Below are positions 7,422-16,611 of a stretch of DNA of 64,000 nucleotides, in pieces. Where the stretch lies: contig DATKCT010000162.1 of assembly GCA_035513055.1 (NCBI GenBank), positions 1-64,000 of the forward strand, written 5' to 3'. The position numbers were made by a program, and so were the translations under genes. Each line of letters opens with the position of its first letter. Within the stretch, counting starts at the first letter, position 1. Under the pieces are notes generated by a model. The model made no database searches. It was not told the origin of the DNA and was given only the letters and a program-made list of their open reading frames with translations. Origin of the DNA: DATKCT01 sp035513055. GTDB lineage: Bacteria; Verrucomicrobiota; Verrucomicrobiia; Verrucomicrobiales; DEV007.

Positions 7422-10298
7422 ATGGAACCTACGGCTTGCCGCGCCGCCAGCGTGACCTTCCTCGGCTGGGATCAACCGCTTCTCCAGAGTGCGGCGGCTT
7501 GGTTGCTGGACGATCCCGGACCGGCGACGCCCATCGATCTCTCGTCGCGCCTGGTCATCGTCTCGAGCCGTCAGGCCAGCCGGCGGCTGCGCCAAGCACT
7601 CGCGGCCCGCGCCGCCGCGGCTGGATCGGGTCTCCTGGCCCCGCGAGTCGTGACGCCGGAATTCCTGCTCTCTGAGGTTCGCTGCCCCGGCAACGCGCCG
7701 CCGCCATCCCCAGTAGAACTCGCGGCGCTTTGGATTCGCGTCCTGCGCTCGATTTCCTTTCCCCGCTATCCCGCGTTGTTCCCCTCGCCTCCGGCCAAGA
7801 TCGAGTTCGCCTGGTTGTCAGCAGTCGCGGAAACGCTCATCGACCTCCAATCGCTGCTCTCGGAAGCCGGTCTCGAAATTCGCGACGCCGCGCGGTTGCT
7901 CCGTGAAAACGGGGTCGAACCCGAGCGTTGGACCGACCTTGCCCATCTCGATGCCGAGTTTGCCGATCAGATTGACCGCTCCGGTTATGCCAGGCCTACC
8001 GCGCTTCGCGTCGCGGCCGCGGCGTCCGGTTTCCTTCCTCCCGGAATCGGCCGCGTCGAAGTCGTCGCTGCGCCGGATCTTCCGCCTCTCGCCGTGGAGG
8101 CTCTGGCCCGTGTGGCTCGGGAGGTTCCCGTCCGGATCGCCGTCTTCGCCCCGGAAGCACTAGCGGCCGGTTTCGACGGCTGGGGCCGGCCTCTCCCGGA
8201 ATTTTGGACCCATCATCCCCTGCCCTGGAGTAAGCCCGAAGAAATGATCCGGGTCCACGGATCCTCGGCGTCCGAACTCGCCGAAGCCAGGGCCCTCATC
8301 GCCAAGCGAAAAGGTGTGGTAGCCGCTGGAATCGCCGATCCCGAACTCACCCCCGAACTCCAAGAGCTGCTCGCAGAATCCGGAATCCCCGCATTCGATC
8401 CGGCCGGCCAGCCTTTTCGCCGAAACGCCTTTCATCATCTCCTCCAACTTCTGCGCGATCTCGCCGGATCCGCCTCGGCCGACGCAGTCGCTGGCCTTCT
8501 GCGCATCCCGGACTCACTCGATTCCCTCGCCGTGGAGTTTGGGAAATCGGGCCAATCCTTTCTTTCCGCGCGCCTGCTCACGGATCTCGACACGCTCCGG
8601 AAGGATCATCTTCCTGAATCCCTGACAGGACTTCAGCACTTTGCGCAGACAACTTCAGGGCCGGAACTCCGGTTCGCGTTGGAGCAGGTTGCGGACTGGC
8701 GGCGCCGGCTGCGGTCCCCTGCGTTTCCAGAGGCGCTGCGCTCGGTATTGGCCGAGATCTGCAGCCAACGCCGCCTCGATCCCGGTCGCGCTGCGGATCA
8801 GGCCTTTTCCGGTTTCGCTTCACGTCTCTCCCAGTTCTTGAGCATTCTCGAGCGCAACCCGCGCTGCCTCGAGGGATTCAACCCGGCCGAGCAGTTCTCG
8901 TTGGTCCTCCAAGTCTTCTCGCGCGAATCGCATTTCGGCGAAAGCCACGACGACGACTTGGACCTTTCCGGATGGCTAGAGCTTCCCTGGGAAGACGCGC
9001 CGCACCTGGTGGTGACCGGCCTCCACGACCAACGCGTGCCGGAGACCGTTTCCAGTCATATCTACTTGCCGGATCGCGCCCGCAAATTGTTAGGGCTCCG
9101 GCACAACGACGATCGCCACGCCCGTGACGCCCTGCTGCTGGCCGGAATCCTGGCCACCCGCAGCAATAGGGGGTCCGTCCGCTTATCGTTCAGTCAGTTC
9201 AGTTTCTCCGGGGATCCCCAAAAGCCCTCGCGCCTTTTTTTCCAATGTCCGGATGACAAACTCGCCGCGCGCGCCGCGCATCTGTTCCAGGCCCAGCCGG
9301 AACCGGGTTCCCGGGGCTCGATGGCCTGGACCAGGGCATGGAACTTAATCCCGCCGGTCCTGCCGCCGGAGCACCATTTGCTTCGCACCATTCCGGTCAC
9401 CGCTTTTGCAGCCTACCTGACCTGCCCGTTCCGCTATTACCTGCGCTTCGGTCTGGGAATGGAGGAATATCCGCTGGGAAAACGTGAGATGGACGCGCGA
9501 GAGTTCGGGATCCTTTGCCATGACGCCCTTGAAGGCCTCGGCAGTGAGTCCGGGCTTCGGCACTGCACTGAAGCCAGACCGCTCCGGGACTTCCTCTGCG
9601 CCCGGGCCGAGGCCTGGGTCAGAAAGCGTTACGGTCCGAAGCCGGCATTGCCGGTAAGGATCCAACTTGAAGCCGCCCGGCAGCGCCTTTCCCAGGCCGC
9701 GGACTTGCTCGCCGAACAGCGGCGCGAAGGCTGGGTGCTGGAAAGGGTGGAATGGAAGATCCACGCCGGGAAACCCTGGCGCATACACGATATGGAGATC
9801 CGCGGCGTGATCGACCGTCTGGAACGTCATGACACGACAGGCGCCGCCCGGATTCTCGATTTCAAGACTTCCGTCAAAGCGTCTCCGCCGGACGCGGCGC
9901 ACATCCAGGCTGCCAAGAGCGCCGCTTCCGGATCCGAAGCGCCCTGGCGGTTGATCCCTAGCTCCAGTGGGAAACCGCCGCTACAATGGATCAATCTGCA
10001 ACTTCCCCTCTACTGCCTCGCTCTGCGCGAGCATCTCGGTTTGGAGGAGCCCGTTTCCTGCGGCTATTTCAACCTGCCGCGCAGCGTCTCCGGCAGCTCC
10101 ATTTTGCTTTGGGATGGATTGGATGAGGAAACGCTCCGGGCCGCCCGCCGCTGTGTTGAGGGCGTCATCGACTCGATCCGGTCCGGCCTTTTCTGGCCTC
10201 CCGCCGAGAAGGTTCCCTTCGAGGACTTCGACTCGCTGTTCTTCGGTTCGGCACAGGACGCGGTCGCGCCTGAACATCACCTCCTCTCCGCACTATGA
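7422..10298 (+). CDS. addB: AddB/RecC-like PD-(D/E)XK nuclease subunit
   Basis: A 958-aa protein, probable partner of the downstream AddA-like helicase in double-strand-end resection. The N-terminal two thirds resemble an inactivated superfamily 1 helicase fold. The C-terminal third is a RecB-type nuclease: it opens with TCPFRYYLRFGLGMEE, then has GILCHDALEGLG and the catalytic ILDFKTS. The C-terminal Cys cluster that holds an Fe-S centre in classical AddB is not visible, so this is a divergent variant. The ATG at 7422 was chosen; a TTG at 7383 in frame would add 13 residues. It overlaps the next gene by 4 bp (ATGA). Confidence 0.8.
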   Translation: MEPTACRAASVTFLGWDQPLLQSAAAWLLDDPGPATPIDLSSRLVIVSSRQASRRLRQALAARAAAAGSGLLAPRVVTPEFLLSEVRCPGNAPPPSPVELAALWIRVLRSISFPRYPALFPSPPAKIEFAWLSAVAETLIDLQSLLSEAGLEIRDAARLLRENGVEPERWTDLAHLDAEFADQIDRSGYARPTALRVAAAASGFLPPGIGRVEVVAAPDLPPLAVEALARVAREVPVRIAVFAPEALAAGFDGWGRPLPEFWTHHPLPWSKPEEMIRVHGSSASELAEARALIAKRKGVVAAGIADPELTPELQELLAESGIPAFDPAGQPFRRNAFHHLLQLLRDLAGSASADAVAGLLRIPDSLDSLAVEFGKSGQSFLSARLLTDLDTLRKDHLPESLTGLQHFAQTTSGPELRFALEQVADWRRRLRSPAFPEALRSVLAEICSQRRLDPGRAADQAFSGFASRLSQFLSILERNPRCLEGFNPAEQFSLVLQVFSRESHFGESHDDDLDLSGWLELPWEDAPHLVVTGLHDQRVPETVSSHIYLPDRARKLLGLRHNDDRHARDALLLAGILATRSNRGSVRLSFSQFSFSGDPQKPSRLFFQCPDDKLAARAAHLFQAQPEPGSRGSMAWTRAWNLIPPVLPPEHHLLRTIPVTAFAAYLTCPFRYYLRFGLGMEEYPLGKREMDAREFGILCHDALEGLGSESGLRHCTEARPLRDFLCARAEAWVRKRYGPKPALPVRIQLEAARQRLSQAADLLAEQRREGWVLERVEWKIHAGKPWRIHDMEIRGVIDRLERHDTTGAARILDFKTSVKASPPDAAHIQAAKSAASGSEAPWRLIPSSSGKPPLQWINLQLPLYCLALREHLGLEEPVSCGYFNLPRSVSGSSILLWDGLDEETLRAARRCVEGVIDSIRSGLFWPPAEKVPFEDFDSLFFGSAQDAVAPEHHLLSAL

Positions 10299-13200
10299 CT
10301 CCGCCGGATGGCCCACGCAACACGCTCATCCTGGCTTCGGCGGGCTCCGGGAAAACTTATCAGTTAACAAACCGGTATCTGAAGCTGCTGGCGCTCGGAG
10401 TCGATCCGGCGCGTATCATTGCCCTGACATTTACCCGCAAAGCAGCGGGAGAATTCTTCGCTTCCCTCTTGGAGAAGTTGGCCCGCTGCTGCCGGGACCC
10501 CGCTTTTGCGGCGAGCGCCGCCGCGCAAATTGGCCTCGACGATTGGGGTCCGGCCGATTTCCTGCCTCTGCTCCGCCGCTTTGTCGCCAACATGCACCGT
10601 CTGGCCCTGGGCACCCTGGACAGCTTCTTGCTGTCGGTCGTCCGCTCCTTCCCCTTCGAACTGGGGTTGGGAGGGGAATTCGAAATCCTTGACGAACACC
10701 TCATCCGCTTGGAGAAGGAACGCGTCTACAGGACCATCCTGGGCGGCGACGGACTGGATCTGGATGCTGACAGGGAGTTTGTCGCGTCCTTTCGTCAAGC
10801 CACACAAGGGCATGAGGAAAGCGGACTGATGCGCCGCTTGGAACGTTTCATCGACCGGCAGCACGCCATCTACCTGGAAGCTCCGGACCGATTGCTCTGG
10901 GGAAATCCGGCCGCGATTTGGCCGGAGGGTCATCCCTGGGTCGAGGCCTGGGACTCCGTCGACCCCCTGCTTGAGCCCTTGCTGCAATGCATCACCACAC
11001 CGCCCTGGACCGCTTCCCAACGCAAGCGTTGGGAGGAATTCGCCTCCGCCGCGCGGGAGCACGTTCCCGGAGCGCCGATGCCCAATGCGCTCAAGTATCT
11101 CTTGGATAAGGTTCTCGTAGCTTGGTCCGAGATCGAAAGCGGCCGGGCCGAACTCAATCTGCAAGGGGGGCGGCGCATCCTGAACGGCGAGGCCTGTGAC
11201 CTTCTGCGCGGCGTCGTGTCGCGGATCATGGGAGCGGAGTACCGGTTGCATCTGGTGCGCACCCAGGGCGTCTGGAAGGTGCTGCACGAGTACGAGGCTA
11301 ACTATGCGCGCCTCGTAAGAGAACGCGGCAAACTCATTTTCGCCGACCTCGAAGGCATCCTTTCCGGAGCGTTTCCTGGCGCAGCCCGGCCCGGTCTCAC
11401 GCAGTTCGAAGCCGATTCCGCCCGCCTGCGCATCGACTATCGGCTGGACGGCGGTTTCGACCATTGGTTGCTCGACGAGTTTCAGGATACGAGTTTCCTG
11501 CAATGGCGCGCCATCCGGAACTTGGTCGACGAGGCCGTTCAGGATCCTTCCTGTCGCCGGAGTCTTTTTGTGGTGGGAGACGCCAAACAGGCCATCTACG
11601 GCTGGCGCGGCGGCGATTCCCGGTTGTTCTCCGAGATCGCCCAACGCTACGCTGCCGACGATGCCGCCGCTCTCGAGCGCATCACTCTGGCAGAATCTTA
11701 CCGGTCGCAGCTTCCTGTCTTGGAAGCGGTGAACCGCGTCTTCAGGGATCCGGCTATGCTCAACGAAGTCGCGCCGCGTTCCTCCGTGGACCGCTGGGAA
11801 TGGCAAGAACACCGGTCCGCCCTCAGCGCGGCTCCCGGTTTCTCTTGCCTTCTCCATCCCGATCCCGCCGAGGGGCGCGCCAAGGCGGATCAAACGGACT
11901 GTTTCCGGGTCGCCCTCGCCGTTCTGGAAACGATCCGTCCCGTGGAACGTGGCTTGTCTTGCGCTGTGCTCGTGCAACGCAACGACGCCGGTCATGAGTT
12001 CGTGGATTACGTCCGGCAACACAGCGATATTCCCATTCTTTGTGAATCCGACGTCTCTATCGGTTCGGACAATCCGGTCACCAGCGCTCTCTTGGCCTTG
12101 CTCCGGGCCGCGGCACATCCCTCCGATGGCCTGGCTCTCGAACATGTCCGAATGACGCCGCTCGGATCGTTGTTCGTAGCGGACCAACCCGGGGAACTCA
12201 CCAACCGGGTCCTGCGCCCGGTGCAGCTCTGGGGATTCGAGCCCTTTCTCCGCAGCGCTATCGACGCGCTTCAGACGCGCTCGGGAACTCCGCTCGACGA
12301 CTTCAGCCTGCGGCGGGCCGGCGAACTTTTCCAGGCTGCGCGCCTGTTCGATCAGACCGGCAACCGCTCGATGGACACCTTTCTCGAGTTCGCCGGATCC
12401 TATCAAGTGCGCGATCTTCCCGCCGCGGGCACAGTCCAGGTTCTCACCATTCACAAGGCCAAGGGCCTCGGGTTTGACCTGGTGCTGCTCCCCGATCTCG
12501 ACGGGAACAAACTCACTGAAATCAAACCGGAAACCGCCGTGCGGCGCCGGCCTGATCGCTCCGTGCAATGGGTCTGCGACCTTCCGCCCCGGGCGTTGGC
12601 GGATGCGGATGCCGAGTTTCATTCCCACCTCGAGGAACGCGCTTCGGAAGTGGCCTACGAAGCCCTCTGTAAGCTCTATGTGGCCATGACCCGGGCCCGC
12701 TCGGGACTGTATCTCATCGCCGCTCCCTCGAGCACCACTTCGCGCAATTATCGCTGGCTGCTCGATCACACCCTCGGGCCGGGGCCGCTCCCGGAGATGG
12801 ATTCTTCCGGCATCGCTGGAAACGCGGGCGCCGCGGTAGTCTTCGCCAGCGGGCAGGCGGACTGGTTCCAGTTCGCAACTCCTCCCACCAGCGCTCCGGA
12901 ACCTCCGCCACCGCCTCCCGCAGTCGCGGAGGGACCGCCTCCGGCCCGGCTTTTCCGCCGAACTCCCTCCGCAGAGCCGGCTTCCACCCTTTCCGGAGCC
13001 CAGTTGTTCGATCTGGAAATCTTGCGAGCCAGGGAACTCGGCGCCGCGGTCCACACCCTCTTCGAAGCCATCGAATGGCTTGCGCCCGGCGGCGCCTGGG
13101 ATCGAGCCGCGCTCCCCGAGTCCCTTATCGCGTCCGCCCCTCCCGAAGCCATCGAACAGGTGGCCCGCTGCCTGGCGCACCCGGAGATTCGGGGCCTGTT

Positions 13201-13519
13201 CGAGCGCCGGAACAACACTGCGGTGGCTTGGCGGGAAAAGCGGTTCGAGGTCGTCCTGGCGGACACCTGGATCAGCGGCGCTTTCGACAGGGTCAACCTC
13301 CTGCGCGACCCTGACGGCGCTCTAAGGGAAGTCGTCGTGATCGACTTCAAGACCGATCATTGCCCTGACGGCGACTTAGACATGTTGGCCGGGCGTCACC
13401 GGCGGCAGATGGATCTTTACCGCCGCGCGGCGGGCCAGCTCACGAGAATGCCCCTGGAGAAAGTCAGAGGGGTGCTGGTCTTTACAGCGATGACCGCGTG
13501 TATCGACGTGCTCTTGTAG
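10295..13519 (+). CDS. addA: AddA/RecB-like UvrD-family helicase-nuclease
   Basis: A 1074-aa ATP-dependent helicase and exonuclease for double-strand break processing. Helicase motifs in order: Walker A ASAGSGKT (14-21), Ia TFTRKAAGEF, II LLDEFQDTS (about 391-399), III GDAKQAIYGWRGGD, V TIHKAKGLGFDLV and VI YVAMTRARSGLYL. The C-terminal RecB-type nuclease has the PD-(D/E)XK motif IDFKTDH near 1015. A Pro-rich linker (about 865-885) separates the two. It is coupled to the AddB-like gene by ATGA overlap, so the pair likely forms one complex replacing RecBCD. Confidence 0.88.
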   Translation: MTPPDGPRNTLILASAGSGKTYQLTNRYLKLLALGVDPARIIALTFTRKAAGEFFASLLEKLARCCRDPAFAASAAAQIGLDDWGPADFLPLLRRFVANMHRLALGTLDSFLLSVVRSFPFELGLGGEFEILDEHLIRLEKERVYRTILGGDGLDLDADREFVASFRQATQGHEESGLMRRLERFIDRQHAIYLEAPDRLLWGNPAAIWPEGHPWVEAWDSVDPLLEPLLQCITTPPWTASQRKRWEEFASAAREHVPGAPMPNALKYLLDKVLVAWSEIESGRAELNLQGGRRILNGEACDLLRGVVSRIMGAEYRLHLVRTQGVWKVLHEYEANYARLVRERGKLIFADLEGILSGAFPGAARPGLTQFEADSARLRIDYRLDGGFDHWLLDEFQDTSFLQWRAIRNLVDEAVQDPSCRRSLFVVGDAKQAIYGWRGGDSRLFSEIAQRYAADDAAALERITLAESYRSQLPVLEAVNRVFRDPAMLNEVAPRSSVDRWEWQEHRSALSAAPGFSCLLHPDPAEGRAKADQTDCFRVALAVLETIRPVERGLSCAVLVQRNDAGHEFVDYVRQHSDIPILCESDVSIGSDNPVTSALLALLRAAAHPSDGLALEHVRMTPLGSLFVADQPGELTNRVLRPVQLWGFEPFLRSAIDALQTRSGTPLDDFSLRRAGELFQAARLFDQTGNRSMDTFLEFAGSYQVRDLPAAGTVQVLTIHKAKGLGFDLVLLPDLDGNKLTEIKPETAVRRRPDRSVQWVCDLPPRALADADAEFHSHLEERASEVAYEALCKLYVAMTRARSGLYLIAAPSSTTSRNYRWLLDHTLGPGPLPEMDSSGIAGNAGAAVVFASGQADWFQFATPPTSAPEPPPPPPAVAEGPPPARLFRRTPSAEPASTLSGAQLFDLEILRARELGAAVHTLFEAIEWLAPGGAWDRAALPESLIASAPPEAIEQVARCLAHPEIRGLFERRNNTAVAWREKRFEVVLADTWISGAFDRVNLLRDPDGALREVVVIDFKTDHCPDGDLDMLAGRHRRQMDLYRRAAGQLTRMPLEKVRGVLVFTAMTACIDVLL

Positions 13520-13568
13520 CGGGGGGAGGATTGCGGACTTGCTGCCAACGCTGACTTTCTGTCCGTCC

Positions 13569-13629
13569 GGGGTTCCGCCTTCAGGGCCTGTTGATGAATT
13601 CGGTGATGCCCGTCTCCATGCGGAACCCC
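13569..13629. repeat. 10-bp inverted repeat in the addA/rpsD convergent gap
   Basis: GGGGTTCCGC (13569-13578) and GCGGAACCCC (13620-13629) are exact reverse complements 41 bp apart, between convergent addA and rpsD. The right arm lies within the dispersed repeat described at 13622. No terminator-like T-run is adjacent. Confidence 0.45.
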
Positions 13630-13641
13630 AAACGCGGAAAC
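13622..13641. repeat. Dispersed intergenic repeat, copy 1
   Basis: This 20-bp stretch matches 32916-32935 at 18 of 20 positions (core GGAACCCC-AACGCGGAA). Both copies sit in intergenic gaps. It may belong to a repeat family scattered through the genome. Confidence 0.4.
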
Positions 13642-13647
13642 CCAAGC

Positions 13648-13661
13648 CGCCCCACAGGGCG
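13648..13661 (-). terminator. Possible weak terminator hairpin after rpsD
   Basis: CGCCC and GGGCG pair over a 4-base loop, about 50 bp downstream of the rpsD stop. No strong T-run follows, so intrinsic termination is uncertain. Confidence 0.25.
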
Positions 13662-13712
13662 ACTTTCCGTTTACCTGTCAAGAGCCTAATCTCCCCTTGG
13701 AGACGACGCCGG

Positions 13713-14324
13713 CTAGCGCGAATACAACTCGACGACAAGTTGCAGGTTGACCAAGGGGTCCACCTCTTCGCGGGTCGGTTTGCGCATCACCTGGCCATTG
13801 AGCTTGTCCCGGTCCACCACAATCCAGTCCGGAATCGGACGGGCTTGAGAAGCATCGGTGAAGCGCTGGCCGAGCAACTGCGATTTTTGCGAATCACTGA
13901 CCACGATCTTGTCTCCGGCTTTCACTTGAAAGGAGGGAATGTTGACTCTTCTCCCATTGACCAGCACGTGACCGTGACCGACGAACTGCCGGGCGGCGCG
14001 CCGTGTCGAGGCGAATCCCATCCGGTAGAGCACGTTGTCCAGCCGGGCCTCCAGCAACTGGAGCAAGGTCTCACCGGTGATCCCGCGGCGGCGTGCGGCT
14101 TCTTGGTAATAACGGCGAAACTGCTTTTCGAGAACGCCGTACTGATACCGGAGCTTCTGTTTCTCCGCCAAGGCCAAGGCATACTCGGACTTTTTCCTGC
14201 GTCCCTTTCGCAATCCGTGTTGGCCGGGGCCGTAGTTGCGCCGTTCGAAGGCCTTGGAGGGGCCGAAAATGGGAACGCCGTAGCGGCGGCTGATCTTTTG
14301 CTTGGGACCTAGGTATCTAGCCAT
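13713..14324 (-). CDS. rpsD: 30S ribosomal protein S4
   Basis: A 203-aa primary 16S rRNA-binding protein. The start MARYLGPKQKISRRYG is canonical and the S4 RNA-binding domain is visible (RLDNVLYRMGFASTRRAAR...VLVNGRRVNIPSF). There are no N-terminal zinc-binding cysteines. An in-frame upstream extension overlapping rpsK is not used. It is the last gene of the ribosomal block; rpoA and rplQ, its usual followers, are absent and convergent addA follows instead. Confidence 0.97.
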   Translation of the reverse strand: MARYLGPKQKISRRYGVPIFGPSKAFERRNYGPGQHGLRKGRRKKSEYALALAEKQKLRYQYGVLEKQFRRYYQEAARRRGITGETLLQLLEARLDNVLYRMGFASTRRAARQFVGHGHVLVNGRRVNIPSFQVKAGDKIVVSDSQKSQLLGQRFTDASQARPIPDWIVVDRDKLNGQVMRKPTREEVDPLVNLQLVVELYSR

Positions 14325-14368
14325 GATCGTTCGAATGGGTAACGGATGATGCGCAAACGTCCTCGAAG

Positions 14369-15121
14369 TCAGACGCGGCGCGCTTTGGGCGGACGGCACC
14401 CGTTGTGGGGAATGGGGGTCACATCGCGAATGACGGTGATCTCGATGCCGATGGCCTGCACAGCCCGGACGGCGGATTCCCGTCCGGATCCCGGGCCCTT
14501 CACCCGCACTTCGGCCTCGCGCAGACCATGCCCCATGGCCTGGCGGCAGGCGTCCTGACTCACCAACTGCGCGGCATAAGCCGTACTCTTGCGAGAACCC
14601 CGGAAACCCATCTTCCCCGCGCTGGACCAGCCCAAAAGGTTTCCGTGACGGTCGGTTATCGACACGATGGTGTTGTTGAAGGTAGCCTGGACAAAGACGA
14701 TTCCGCTGTGGATGTTCTTGCTGCCCTTGGCTTTGACGATCTTCGGCGTCTCGGCCTGAGTTGGATCGAGTTCCAGAAAAATGTCTTTACGCCGGTCGCC
14801 GGATTCTTCCTTGCGAGCCGGTTCTTCCGCCGGGCTCACCCCGGGTTGACCCGCAGGGCCGGATTCAACAGCCGCCGGCGGGACCGGCGGGCTTTCCGCC
14901 GCGGGTTTCTCGTCCTGATCCTCCGCGGTAGCGACTGGGGCTGGGGTTTCAACCGGGGCCACTGCCTCAGGGTCCGGCGCAGTGGCCGGAGTTTCGGCCG
15001 GGGCCTCTGCCGCACGTTCCGGCGCTGCGCCCGGGCTCTCTGTCTCCGCCGTTCCTCCGGCAACCTGATCTTCAGGCTGCCCGGCGGCGGGTTGTGGGTT
15101 CTCGGTTTCCTCGTTGGACAT
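14369..15121 (-). CDS. rpsK: 30S ribosomal protein S11 with long acidic N-terminal extension
   Basis: A 250-aa protein. Residues about 131-250 are a normal S11 (NIHSGIVFVQATFNNTIVS...KMGFRGSRKSTAYAAQ, ending PHNGCRPPKARRV). Residues 1-130 are an extension rich in Glu, Pro and Ala with repeated APVET/PAET-like segments, probably disordered and strongly acidic. Typical S11 is about 130 aa. The extension keeps the reading frame and begins with ATG 15 bp from the rpsM stop, so it is probably real. Its role on the ribosome platform is unknown. Confidence 0.95.
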   Translation of the reverse strand: MSNEETENPQPAAGQPEDQVAGGTAETESPGAAPERAAEAPAETPATAPDPEAVAPVETPAPVATAEDQDEKPAAESPPVPPAAVESGPAGQPGVSPAEEPARKEESGDRRKDIFLELDPTQAETPKIVKAKGSKNIHSGIVFVQATFNNTIVSITDRHGNLLGWSSAGKMGFRGSRKSTAYAAQLVSQDACRQAMGHGLREAEVRVKGPGSGRESAVRAVQAIGIEITVIRDVTPIPHNGCRPPKARRV

Positions 15122-15136
15122 CGTTCTCTCCGGTGA

Positions 15137-15532
15137 TCAGACCTTTCCCTTCTTGGCGTTCGGATTGCGCACCACCCCGACGGTGCGCCGGCGTCCACGC
15201 CGCGTCCGGCCATTGGTTTTCGTGCGCTGGCCGCGACAAGGCAGGCCTTTGCGGTGCCGAACGGCCCGGTAACAGTTGATCCCTGCCAGCCGCTTCATGT
15301 GAGACTGCTGCTCCCGGCGCAGATCCCCCTCGATGGCGATGCTGTTCGAGGCGATGACAGCGGCAAGACGGCTCAATTGCTCGTCGCTGAGTTCTCCGGT
15401 CCGCAAGTTCGGATCCAACCCTGCCTGGTCCAGAATCCGGCGGCTGGTCTTGTGCCCGATTCCGTAAATGTAGGGCAGAGAAGATTCGATGCGCTTCTCA
15501 TTCGGAATGTCCACTCCTAGAAGTCTGGCCAT
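15137..15532 (-). CDS. rpsM: 30S ribosomal protein S13
   Basis: A 131-aa head protein contacting tRNA and L5 in the intersubunit bridge. It starts MARLLGVDIPNEKR and shows the helix-hairpin YIYGIGHKTSRRILDQAG and the basic tail RTKTNGRTRRGRRRT. The ATG two codons downstream of the longest frame is the family start. infA and rpmJ, which usually precede it, are not in the 179-bp gap to map. Confidence 0.97.
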   Translation of the reverse strand: MARLLGVDIPNEKRIESSLPYIYGIGHKTSRRILDQAGLDPNLRTGELSDEQLSRLAAVIASNSIAIEGDLRREQQSHMKRLAGINCYRAVRHRKGLPCRGQRTKTNGRTRRGRRRTVGVVRNPNAKKGKV

Positions 15533-15711
15533 ATGCAATATTCAGTTGATTGGAAGAAACAAGCGGCGCGCCCAGTGGAACACCGCAACGCTCCGGACGC
15601 GTTCGTTCCGGGCGCAAGGGCTCACGCGTAGCACATTTCTCGAAAGCCGCAAGCCGGGAAACAGAAAAGCAGCCTCCCTTCTTCGCCCTGCGCAGCGAGA
15701 AAAGGGATCGC

Positions 15712-16494
15712 TCACAACCGCAAACGTTCCCGCCATGTGAGTATTTCCGGTTCGCCTTTGTGCACAACGACAGTGTGTTCGAAATGGGCCGACGGTTTGC
15801 CATCCAGGGTGACGACGGTCCAGCGGTCTTCCAGGGTGCGCACTCGCGGAGCGCCTTGGTTGACCATGGGCTCGACCGCCAAAACCATCCCCTCGCGCAG
15901 GCGAGGCCCCTTGCTCGATCCCTCCCAATAATTGGGGATCTGGGGCTCTTCGTGGAGCTTCCGGCCGACGCCGTGTCCCACGTACTCGCGGACCACACTG
16001 TAACCCTTGGAGACGACGTGGGTCTCGACGGAGGCGCAGAGGGTGGAAAGATACTCTCCCTCCCGGGCGTAAGAAAGCGCGAGGTGCAGCGCCTCTTCCG
16101 TGGTCATGAGGAGGCGCTGGGTTTCCGGCGCGATCATTCCTACGGGAACGGTAACAGCGTTGTCTCCGACCCAGCCGTCTTGCACCACTCCGACATCGAT
16201 CTTGACGATGTCACCATAGCGAATCACCCGGGGACCTCCGATCCCGTGCACGACTTCCTCGTTGACAGAGATGCAGATGTTTCCGGGAAACTTCCGGTAA
16301 CCGAGAAAAGCGCTCTGGCAACCGGCCTTGGCGATGAGACGGGCCGCCTCCGCATCGACGTCTCCAGTGGTGACCCCGGGTTGAATCATGGCCGCGACTT
16401 CACCCAGGATCCGGCTGGCCGTCTCTCCCGCCCGGCGCAACATGTCCAGTTGCCCGCCGCTGCGAATGGGAATCTGACCGGCGCGGGTCTTCAT
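15712..16494 (-). CDS. map: Type I methionine aminopeptidase
   Basis: A 260-aa metalloenzyme that removes the initiator Met from nascent proteins. Metal ligands are visible in GDIVKIDVGVVQDGWVGDNA (two Asp), YVGHGVGRKLHEEP (His), VLAVEPM (Glu) and FEHTVVV (Glu-His). The ATG at 16494 (MKTRAGQIPI) is preceded by GGAGG and gives the normal family length; a TTG at 16611 that abuts secY is less likely. It sits between secY and rpsM where map is often found, but adk is missing. Confidence 0.95.
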   Translation of the reverse strand: MKTRAGQIPIRSGGQLDMLRRAGETASRILGEVAAMIQPGVTTGDVDAEAARLIAKAGCQSAFLGYRKFPGNICISVNEEVVHGIGGPRVIRYGDIVKIDVGVVQDGWVGDNAVTVPVGMIAPETQRLLMTTEEALHLALSYAREGEYLSTLCASVETHVVSKGYSVVREYVGHGVGRKLHEEPQIPNYWEGSSKGPRLREGMVLAVEPMVNQGAPRVRTLEDRWTVVTLDGKPSAHFEHTVVVHKGEPEILTWRERLRL

Positions 16495-16611
16495 TCCGCC
16501 CTGTCCTCCGCTCCAACTCCGCCTCGATGCGGCCGGACGGCTTGCGGAGACCACGCGCAGGCCTCTCGCCGCCGCTTTCCCGCGTTCCTTCGGCTCGATC
16601 GACGCATCCAA

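Noticed and set aside
10364..13180. 938-aa open frame antisense to addA
   Set aside because: No domain motifs, and the plus strand encodes a complete helicase-nuclease. Long antisense frames are expected in GC-rich coding DNA.
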